Shown: piece after piece, positions 24,501-64,000 of the stretch | Position numbering within the stretch: position 1 is the stretch's first letter | How the letters are laid out: every line of letters starts with the position of its first letter | DNA from: Ridgeia piscesae | Taxonomy: Eukaryota > Annelida > Polychaeta > Sabellida > Siboglinidae | NCBI GenBank assembly: GCA_025642075.2 | Contig: JAODUO010000050.1 | Span: forward strand, 339,501 to 403,500 | Direction: 5' to 3' | Length of the DNA: 64,000 nucleotides | Program-made: the position numbers and the translations under genes | Notes under the pieces: model-generated | The model's database searches: none | Seen by the model: only the letters and a program-made list of their open reading frames with translations | Told to the model about the DNA's origin: nothing

Positions 24501-27456
24501 GTAGCGGCAGGGGCCTAGGCTAGACAACGGGGAGGTACCAACTAGAACTACAATAGACACTAGCTGCTTAATCTTATTCTTTATTATATCCAGAGTATAC
24601 ACACGCAAACTCGCATGACAATGCCTGTCCAACCCAACTAGGACACGGAGGCAGCCCAGCCTCACCTCCCAGCCCAAGCCGGAGGGAAACCCTCCAGCTG
24701 CACACCCTTCACTCTGTGTGCGCCTGACAACTCTCCCTCCTGTCTCTGAGATTCTCTATATCTAAACTGGCTCTCCCTACACATAATGTAAACCAGCCAA
24801 TGGCTATCTCTAATCTTCCTGCCAACTACAGTGACCAGCTATCCCCCAAACCATTAATGACCAATACAGTCAACTTTCTAATCTGCCAGGGGAGTAGAAG
24901 TCCCAGCTGTATCTGACACTGCCATCTGTACTTTAATTAGTATATATTCATTAACATATATATACATATATATAATAACTTATAATGAACCCTACCATAA
25001 CCACATATTTAAAGGGAGGTGCCAGCTCCTTTGCCCTGAATTAACAGAGCAGAAATTTTTAACAGGAAGTCTACTGTCTAGACCGTGGGAAAGTTAAACA
25101 TCAAAGGATTATAATTGGGCTGCGTAATAAATCACCCACATGGTAACAAGATCACTGATTCACATAAACAGTTGTGTTTCTGTTTGTCATGCAGGTAACA
25201 CCCAATCCATTGTTTTCCAAGACAAAAAGTAGCTGAGAAAAAGGACTTGTGTGAAATCATCATGCTTTGATTAGGAACAAAATGAATTGTTGGGACTGAA
25301 TGTTTTACGACAGCATATTTATTGGTATTCAGTGCTAAAACATGCGTCGCATATTAAATCGATTTTTTTTAACTAATTCGTGTAATGAGTAATTTATGGA
25401 AGTTTTTAAGCTAATTGATGTGCAAGTGACCTTGTGATCACCAATCACTAGCTTATAACTAGCTACCTGTTGGTCACTAGGTGTCACCACTTATTACACA
25501 CCCTTATCCTGTGTAACCAGATAAATTCCACATCTGTCCACTTTCAGGGATTCGACATTGTGATTTCCCCGTAGGTGCTGATTCTTTACCAGATAGTGGA
25601 CAAATTGTGTGCAACACTCAAATTCACTGGCGGAATGGCATGTCACATTTGGACAGTTAATAAAAACTGAAAGGGACGGTGTTAGCTCCACTGCCCAGAA
25701 TCGATCAAGCAGTGATTTGTAACAAGAGTCAAAAAGTATTGCTAACTTAACTCTGCTCGCCAATCAATTTTGTTTTGAAACTGGATGTTTTGTTCACCAT
25801 TTCAACGTGTTGCACAAATTTCAAGCGTTGTTCCGAGCTTAATAAAGTAACTAATCACAAACTAGCAGGAAGTAAGCCTTCAACATGAATGTTGTGGTCA
25901 TAAGAACAAAATATTAAAAGAAAAAATTAAATCAAGGATTGGGCGCCTCACTTTATGTCAAAATAATTTCAACACCTACAACAAATTGAGAATCTGTAAT
26001 TTTATTCACACATTTTATGAAAGTCTCCACCTGAGACAACATGATGTGTTTTGGTAAAAATTTATGAACAAGAACAAGGCGCAGTTGCCTAGTAACACAC
26101 AGGTTGACTTTCAATATTTCTATTATACCGACAGGTAATGCCTTTTACTTCCTTCTACAGCAATACATGTGACAGGAGAACTTTGCTGATGACAGGTGAG
26201 ACCTTGCAAATATTGTTTAAACGTCTTTGTTATGATGCTGCTATCAATGAAACTGCTACAGTCAAACACAATCAAAAACAATTCCATACACATGTCCAGA
26301 GTAACGCACTTTGAAAAACATGTCAAGTACAAATACATTCTAAGCACATGTTCAGGTACATTTCAGTGATAATATTTAGGTGGCTGTCATTGATTTTTTT
26401 AAATATAATGTATGCAATTAGGATTATATTATAATCTTAATTGCATTCAACAGGCAAGAGTATTTGTTTTCAATTTGAATTACCCAATTTATGCAGCGTA
26501 GTTTTGATGACCACTAGTTGGACAAAACAATCATGCATGACAGGTTGTCTTCAACAATGGTAACTTGGTTTGCTATAAATACTAGACAATATCAAAAAAG
26601 CATTCTGATTAAACTGAAGTTTTAATCTTGACAAACATGAAGCACACTAAATGTGTCATCTTTTTTACATTTGCAATCAATTCCATTTAGATTGTGGGTT
26701 ATTTAAAATGATCTGACAAAACATGCAGGTAAAACCAACCCTTAAACAATGTCACAATTGTTTGAAACGTTTTTGTTTTACTCGGTTTTTATTATAACAC
26801 AATAAAATAATGTCACATTCTGTTTAAGCTTTCTAAATACAATGACGCCCATGTTGGGAAGACACCATCAAATCCCATACGCTGCATGGTGTGGTTTGTG
26901 AACCCCAAAGAAATGACCTAATATTCCCTCACAATTTGGCAGGCAGTAAAACTTGTATGCTGTAGTCATAAGAATGTAATATTTAACAAACAAAAAACCT
27001 ACAAGTTGCCTCCCTTGCTTCAACATATTTATTCTAACTCCCCCCAAGCGCACAAGCTTCGTTGGACTTTTAATGTCCTCCAAGGGCCCAGTCCAGTATA
27101 TGGAAGAATAAATTACATTATAAAGTTGAGGACAGAGTCCAAGTTTAAAATGAGATTTATGTATTTCTACAGACTTACATAACACAGCCTTATAGACCAA
27201 CCTTCAATAGTGAAACTTAAACAAATTAAAACAACTCGCTTTCACTTCTCTCTCATTTCCACCACTATATACAAAGAAAATCAATCTTCAGTAACAGGAA
27301 GATTACTTTTCAGCACAGTGATGTCCTGTTCTTGTTTCTGGGAAAAGACGTCTCCGATTGAGTTTCCTGCTAACTTACAGGATCAACGCAAACTTTCCAA
27401 AGCAATTTTCCTACATATCCTAGGACGCCAAGAGCCAATACTGACCACTTTTGTTG

Positions 27457-27745
27457 CATACTATGTCACGGAACTACTCAACCATACTATGTCATGGAAC
27501 TACTCAACCATACTATGTCACGGAACTACTCAACCATACTATGTCACGGAACTACTCAACCATACTATGTCACGGAACTACTCAACCATACTATGTCACG
27601 GAACTACTCAACCATACTATGTCACGGAACTACTCAACCATACTATGTCACGGAACTACTCAACCATACATATGTCACGGAACTACTCAACCATACTATG
27701 TCACGGAACTACTCAACCATACTATGTCACGGAACTACTCAACAT
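27457..27745. repeat. 26-bp minisatellite, about eleven copies
   Basis: Nearly identical copies of ATACTATGTCACGGAACTAC plus TCAACC; one copy has a 2-bp insertion. Frames of up to 179 codons across it are artefacts of the repeat. Confidence 0.97.
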
Positions 27746-29263
27746 CTAAACGGTTCATGTTTTATGAAAACTATTATCTGAGACGGAGTGACTAGTTGGA
27801 AATATCACGCTATCTCTTTGGTGATACTATAAAGTGTCAATAAGTCTACTTCTAATAAAACGTGTAAACGCTCATCCAACTTCCGTAGTACAGAAACATT
27901 CTGGATATACGAATATCTTGTTTTCATGTTCAAAACTTCTCCAGTGTAGACTAATCTTCAACATGTAAACACGGCATATTCAACACAACTCATGTCCAGC
28001 ACATGGAAGTATTGGCACAGTGTGAGCTATTAAATGTATAGAAGACTCACACCTTAGAAAATTGGTCAAGACATAAAAAAATACCATGTTTACGTTCCCC
28101 TGCATGTGTTTACACTACACTAATCGACATCAAAAATTAACCGACTGAGATTTTAAATAGTAAGTTGCAAAATCTACATGATAAATTAAATTTATATTGA
28201 CACATAAAAAAGTTACAATACAATATACTACATATCTACATTCATGATACTAATTGTTAAAAATCATGTGACAGTAATATCCTTGTTTTGTTTCTTTTTT
28301 GCAGGCATATTAATCTAATTAAATTTCTATGAAATTGTTTTGTACATCACACAACTTACAGTTGTTAATGGCTAATTTCTAACCACATAACACATTGCTA
28401 CTTAATTTCAATGGTTGTTATTAACCAGAGTCCATCAGGCAAACATATACCTTTATGATAATACTATACAAAATCAGTTGAACACAATGTGTGGTATCTC
28501 CCCACGCCCCAATGAGATGGGGGTTATAAATATCGACACGTTAAACAAATAAAAAAACGATAAAAATATCCGACGAGAATGATCATCCCCGTTTTTCAAA
28601 CCACAACTGCTGTAATAGCAGAGCAAGTCAGAATAATAGTATTATATAAAATCAACATTTTGTGGTTTACTCACTACAAACAATGCATTTTTTGAGGTTT
28701 CAATATGCACATCAGCTTGCATAAAACATCTTATAATATATACATATATATTTACACTCGTAGCATGATCCCAGTCTGTATCTCACAACGTGAATAATGG
28801 GGCAGTGATGTTACTGAAATAATATAAGGACTTCATTATTTTGATTCACGTAGATATGGTTTGCGATATCAACCATCGGCAGAAGAAAACGCTTGACAGA
28901 GTGGTGAAAACAACACCAAAGATCGTCTGCAGTGAGCTCACCCAGCTGTCAAGTTATGTACACCGTGAGATCCAAGACGCTGACGAACATAACATTGGCC
29001 CAGGGTGTTCCACCCACCATCTCTTCAAACAACTCCCAACAGACAGATGATTAAGAAATATCCATGTCAAGACAAGTCACTTCCGTGAGAGTGGCTACCC
29101 CCTTGAAGCGGCTACATAATCGGGGATTAAATATGATGTAGGGGTTAGCGAAAGAGACTACGATATGTTAACTTTGGCAGGTGTTTTGTGCTTCTTTTAT
29201 GGGTTAGTTGTTGCCTTGCAATTTTAATAATTTTAGATTTTTTAAATTAAATTATATACTTAT

Positions 29264-29269
29264 TTTATT
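29264..29269 (-). terminator. CDC7: Candidate CDC7 poly(A) signal
   Basis: AATAAA on the minus strand about 200 bases downstream of the CDC7 stop codon, in an AT-rich context. It is the nearest canonical signal that I found. Confidence 0.5.
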
Positions 29270-29466
29270 GTACATTCTTGGTACGTTTGATGTGACATTT
29301 AAACACCAAAATGCATTCTAATCTGACATTGATATCATTCACAGCAATAAAGTCTTTGTATCTAACACGTATTGGTCAGACGTTTATCCAGAGACAGGGA
29401 ATGAGATTTTGGAATATTTCTCTATGGAAAGAGTTGAACACATCGAAACAAGTCACCCACTCAGCC

Positions 29467-36339
<6,873 letters not shown>

Positions 36340-36348
36340 CTTCAGCTC

Positions 36349-38074
36349 CTGGGGAAACAAAATAACATTGTCAGCTCCTGGCAGAAATAAAACTGTCAGC
36401 ATCAAGCAGAAACAATGCTACACTAGTACTGTACTAGTATCACTTCAGTTTAACAATACTGTTAGTAGTGCTGGTTCGATATATCGAAGTATCGCGATAC
36501 TTGCGAAAGTCTGAAACCGATAATTCGATATTTTTTGCATCAAACGCGCTGCCTATTTCGATACTTTTGATACTCCTTTGTCGAATCCATTTGATAATGT
36601 CGATGCGAAGGCGCAACATCATTGTCGATGACGTTGTTGAGGTGAATTGTTTTCTAAAACGTTATTGTAGAGTTATTCTATATAACTGTTAGCATATAGC
36701 GTTTCAAAAAACAATGCTGTTAGCAGAATTTCAGTCTAACAAAATAATATTGCTAATCGTATAAAACAGCATTGTCAGCACCTGTCTGTATCACTCCAGT
36801 CAAACAAAACAATAGTTCAGCAATATTGCAAAGAAGCAAAAAATTGCATTTAAATAAAATACTCTTACTATAAACTAAATCTAAAAGCTTATAACAAGAC
36901 TTGGGGTAATGTGTTGACAAAACAAACAAACCAATTACATTTCAATTATTGGTATTGTCATACCAATTTTCTTTTCCAAGCCTACTTACAGCTTAGTAGT
37001 AAGTTGCCTGCAGTGTTGTCTATTCAGCCTAACTCAGCCAAAAGTGTGATAAACATCCCAATGTATTTGTGGTGAGCTAATCAGTAATTGTCCATCAATT
37101 AAACAGCTGTATAGCGTGTGGTTCATTTATACTAGTAATGGTTAAAAACAATTTAGACACCAAATATATTATGTGTGTTATTTATGTTACATTACTGACA
37201 GAGAATCAATGTCTCAGGGTCTGATTCTATGTCATTCATGGCAATCCATGACATTACCTTCATTGCGATTATGTAATTGTAATAAAAAAGAAAAGCATTA
37301 TACATTATAACTTAACTGGCTCCATCCATGGGGACCAGGCCTGTGAATAAAAATCTGTAAATCTTTAGTTTAAAAAGTGTGTTCCAAGTGAACAGTGACT
37401 CTTTACACAAGTTGATAGGCAACAATGACATTTGACTTTGCTAAAAAAAATGCTTAATTTGAAAATTAAGACACAATTCAAAGCATATCTGTGATACATT
37501 AAAATGTGAATAATAAAAACAACCTCTTTTGGTACTTAGTGTTATACCTATTAAATCTAGAAAATTAAAATTTAATACTGTAATCATGAATCGTTTTGTT
37601 TCTTATGGCAGTCACAACAAAAATCATCACCATCAAATCAATATTCACTGACAATCACAATGTCAATGGCATCATGATCATCAATCATCATGTGAATTTA
37701 TGTCAACTTTTGTCTTATAGTTTATACAGTATTAACTATCGTTGAAATTGTTACATTTCTGTGCATGACACAGTTAATTATGAGAATAAGCTACCCAGCG
37801 CTCGGGGTAGGGGTCTTGGGTGAAACCCATATTACTCCATGATCCACAGTTTGTTATGTTCTGATTTCAACCCCCGCGCAAATCCGCTGTTGTCTGCCAA
37901 GAAATGCAAATTGACGCCAGAAAATAATTTTCAGATTCGTGACCTCAGACGCGTAACTATTCATTAATTTGATCGGAGTACACGCAACATAACGCTATAT
38001 CTCATGTGACTTAGTGTGACTCAAAGTAGTTACGCAGAATTTGAAATATTGTGATAAATAAAACCGATTCTTAC
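36349..38074 (-). other. CDC7 5' intron
   Basis: AT-rich and non-coding if the 5'UTR exon is right. Near 36470-36560 is a block rich in TATCGA/TCGATA that may be a small transposon relic, but I could not define its ends. Confidence 0.4.
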
Positions 38075-38172
38075 CCGTCACAGACCTGCGACTTACAAAT
38101 GTCCCGCCAAGCAAACGGCGGGCAGCGTACGCTTGCGCATTACCGACCGGAAGTAAAGCATACGGAGGCTAA
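38075..38172 (-). promoter_or_regulatory. Probable CDC7 promoter and 5'UTR exon, possibly bidirectional
   Basis: A CpG-rich patch in AT-rich surroundings. Plus strand 38103-38122 is an inverted repeat CCCGCC...GGCGGG with E2F-like cores, and 38146-38154 is ACCGGAAGT, a consensus ETS site. On the minus strand a good donor (GACGG|GTAAGA, exon end at 38075) would join a non-coding first exon to CDC7 exon 1. On the plus strand GGCTAACG|GTGAAC could be a SKIV2L leader donor. Transcription starts are inferred, not seen. Confidence 0.4.
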
Positions 38173-39944
38173 CGGTGAACGTAGCCTACGTTACCACAGA
38201 TCTTACAACCCCTAAAAGTAAAATCTACTACGGGATGGTGGACTGAAAATAATGCCTTAAGATGTGAGTAGAATCCAACTACCCATGACTTCTGCCAACT
38301 CTTTAGAAAGTCGATTAACTCCGACTGTCGCACAATGCGCAAGGGCTGAACTGTCACCAGTGACGCTAGCGCGGTCAGGAGCCAGGTGCCACTGCCAGGT
38401 GTCGAACCGGCCACACGACGCGTCAACTCAAGATAACGTGTATACAGTCGATTCATCTGTCTTTTAATCTGATTAATAATCAATTCACAAAAACAGGCAG
38501 CAGCGCCCCGGATTCCCTTGAAACTGCAAAGCTCATCACGGGCTTGTCATGAATTATAAACACTTAAGTTTAGAATTACTAACAGTAACACTACAGGAAA
38601 TGAAGGAATGGATAAACTTCCCACTCTACAACACAATTTGATCAGCAAGGCCACGATTGCATGCTTTTAAAGAACAGATCCCGCCTAGAAGTTATAAGAA
38701 TCTTCTCACAACAAATTAACTAGTAAATTGGAATTCACTCCCTCACATAAACTCATTCCATCATCAGTGGCCAGTGCATATAGCACTGGGCAGCGCAAAA
38801 ATCGTTACAAGAAAATATGATCGTCATCAGCACCGCACTGTCCCAGCTTTCCAAAGTTCAATTCAGCAACAGAGGAAAATTCTAGGTTTTTGTTTAAAAT
38901 TAAGATCTCCAACAACACCTCTTTTTTCCTGCATAGCTATAGTAGCTACAGTATTGTACTGTTGAGATAAAAAAATTCTCCAACAACACTATCTAATTTT
39001 ATTCAGAATTTCATCCTAACAGGACCAAACTGCTGACTCTGATGAAATAACTTGATCTCTGAATCTTTTACTACCCCGGATGTAGACAGAAACTAGACAC
39101 TAGCTAGAAAGAACCAATGGCATTCTGTTTCTCTTCAAAAATTTCCAAACAAAGTTTTAACACAACTGCAAAACCAGTATCAAACCACCACCCATGCAGC
39201 CAGCATTAGGGTTTAAACCCCAATTCAACATACATATAGGCATCCCATACATGCACACATGCATGAATATAGACCATTTCTAAGTCGATAATCACACAAA
39301 CTTTAGTGCAGTTGTCAGTAATTTACAGCAATTTACTTTTACAGGTATCTCACTGCTCATTGGCGACTCACTGCTAGTGTTTACACAGATCCTTTTGAAG
39401 GATTAAATCGTTTGGTTTTATTCACAGTTTGTTGAAACATCTCCCTATGCTTGATTCAAATGTGGCCTGGTTATATTTGGAGTTGGACCATGGCCAGTTT
39501 CCCACAGCAAGTGTTTGGGCAGAATCCTACAAGTTGTAAAGAATTAAATAATTTTTGTTGTATTTGGTCATGCCTGCAGCCCGTCCCTTGAAATACAACA
39601 GTGAAATGCCTATAGTTGGTCAACAGCAGACAGCAGAGTTTGTCAGGAGAGTTGCTAAGGCTGGTCACACCTGCAATTCAAGCAATTTATGCACACAAAA
39701 TTTTAGTCACCTTCAAAGAACTGTATTCATAATAGATGTTTTCCAAGTGTCTAATCGAAATCCATTTTCCCACTGCTGCGTAATCGTACTCGTAATCATA
39801 AATGTAACCGATCCCAGCTCTGCGCCTGGCAACAACAGTAAATGAACCTGGTGAACTTGGTGAACCATGACAGTATACCGCTGCAAGCAAAGTAAAAGTA
39901 CCTGTGATGTGCTTTGCATACAATTCATGTCTTCATTTTGGTAG
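38173..39944. other. Region between CDC7 promoter and SKIV2L first coding exon
   Basis: No coding sequence is supported. An acceptor-like TTTTGGTAG at 39936-39944 just before the SKIV2L start suggests that SKIV2L has a non-coding leader exon and that this is its first intron. Confidence 0.45.
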
Positions 39945-39951
39945 CACAAGT

Positions 39952-63133
<23,182 letters not shown>

Positions 63134-63149
<16 letters not shown>

Positions 63150-63205
63150 ACACCTAGTCTGTCCAGTGAACAACGTTCTGTGTCCAGTGAACATATCTGT
63201 GTCGT
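63134..63205 (+). repeat. About 22-bp repeat of SKIV2L stop region, three copies
   Basis: The terminal codons and stop (GTCCAGTGAACA) are repeated twice more in the 3'UTR at about 22-bp spacing. Confidence 0.8.
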
Positions 63206-64000
63206 CAAATCCCTGTGGAATTGCTATGCTGTGACATCAGTGAAATGATCTCCTGCAAGACAGCCAAATGCGGCGATGACTTTTTAAAGTGAAAACCTGT
63301 GTTACCAGTGATGTTGATATTGGCAAGTGAGATTTAAAGTGATTCCTAGATCTGTGAAATGTCACTGCCAGATTGGTATAGTCCTGTGTGTATTTAAAAT
63401 TTTATAGTGTAATACTTTTTACATATATGGATACCTATACACACACAAGTGCACATACAAATGCATATGCACGCACGCACACACATGCACATGCGTGCAC
63501 ACTCACACAGTTGAACATTATCATATCACAGAACACAAAGATTTCATTTTTAATAATTAAATACTGTCAACATGTCGATAAACGTTTGACTGATTGACCG
63601 TTTACTACTGTCCTTGGCCCCACCTTTGTGAGCATGTATCCTGGGTCCTGTAGATTATCCACTATTTCAAAATGATCCATGTCTGAGATTTCAATGAATC
63701 TGCTTCGGACGCCACGAGATCGTAAGCACTGAACGTGAACAAAAAACCAAGTTCAAAGTTTACCTGGTTCAGCGCATGGCGAATCCAGACTATTATGTCC
63801 AGACTTATGATGTGTGAATAGCGTAAGATTAATTGTGTATATGCACTCGGTTTAAAGGTTTATGTTTTCGCTTAATAATATGTTCTTAAACTACAGCAGA
63901 CATGTGGGTTTACTGCCAGCCAAATTGTTTTAGTTACTTTAGTAAGCTCGAGACAATTTTCGCAATTTGAAAGATTCCATCTGCAACACATTCAAATGAT
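63150..64000 (+). other. SKIV2L 3'UTR and downstream sequence
   Basis: Contains a CA-rich patch at 63430-63510. No further gene begins before the window ends. Confidence 0.6.
63556..63561 (+). terminator. SKIV2L: Candidate SKIV2L poly(A) signal ATTAAA
   Basis: ATTAAA about 407 bases after the stop codon. No AATAAA was found between the stop and the window end, so this common variant is the best visible candidate. Confidence 0.35.

Larger units (their letters stand above)
19405..29263. other. Intergenic region between convergent TGFBR3 and CDC7
   Basis: No coding sequence is supported. It should include the TGFBR3 3'UTR; candidate AATAAA signals lie at 20883 and about 24418, but the true cleavage site cannot be told. 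Tandem arrays within it are listed separately. The remainder is AT-rich single-copy-looking DNA. Two stretches near 25000-25060 and 25665-25725 share a diverged motif (AAAGGGANGGTGNNAGCTCC) and may be relics of one dispersed repeat. Confidence 0.6.

Noticed and set aside
29311..29460. LINE-like peptide TRIGQTFIQRQGMRFWN
   Set aside because: Similarity to retrotransposon C-termini is too short to call, and it lies in the probable CDC7 3'UTR on the opposite strand.
36440..36692. Palindromic TATCGA-rich block as a defined transposon
   Set aside because: Termini and a second copy could not be identified within the window.

Overview
The window is animal nuclear DNA. It holds three intron-rich genes with GT-AG introns, no operons or ribosome binding sites, abundant micro- and minisatellites, and remnants of SINE, LINE and DNA elements. 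A betaglycan gene argues against an insect, and the overall style suggests an invertebrate bilaterian, perhaps a mollusc or other lophotrochozoan. That taxonomic guess is low to moderate confidence. All protein identifications come from motifs and remembered family sequences; no database was searched.

Layout. (1) 1-5011 is non-coding, presumably an upstream intron of the first gene, with a 23-bp minisatellite and a (TCTTG)n block. (2) 5012-19404, plus strand: thirteen 3' coding exons of TGFBR3 (betaglycan, the TGF-beta type III co-receptor). They cover the second half of orphan domain 1, the rest of the orphan region, the ZP domain, the transmembrane segment and a short tail; the N-terminus lies left of the window. 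(3) 19405-29263 is a 10-kb gene-free interval with several tandem arrays. (4) 29467-36339, minus strand: the complete coding region of CDC7, the DBF4-dependent replication kinase, in ten exons, with a probable 5'UTR exon and promoter near 38.1 kb. (5) 39952-63149, plus strand: the complete coding region of SKIV2L (SKIC2), the RNA helicase of the cytoplasmic SKI complex, in 24 exons, with a one-base frame break at the end of exon 14.

TGFBR3 and CDC7 lie tail to tail, the same arrangement as the human 1p22 pair, so this is probably ancestral microsynteny. CDC7 and SKIV2L are head to head and may share a CpG-rich, ETS/E2F-like promoter. The three genes have unrelated jobs: ligand presentation at the cell surface, origin firing in the nucleus, and cytoplasmic mRNA decay.

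The most unusual signal is that many tandem repeats in the two plus-strand genes are built from the exon-intron junctions themselves. At about a dozen exon edges, a segment carrying the splice site (often with the first or last bases of the exon) is repeated 2 to 21 times, leaving rows of decoy splice sites beside the real one. One such array appears to have seeded a long CTG trinucleotide repeat. CDC7, on the other strand, shows none of this. Two larger duplications, around SKIV2L exons 6 and 18, contain noisy copies that may be real or may be long-read assembly artefacts.
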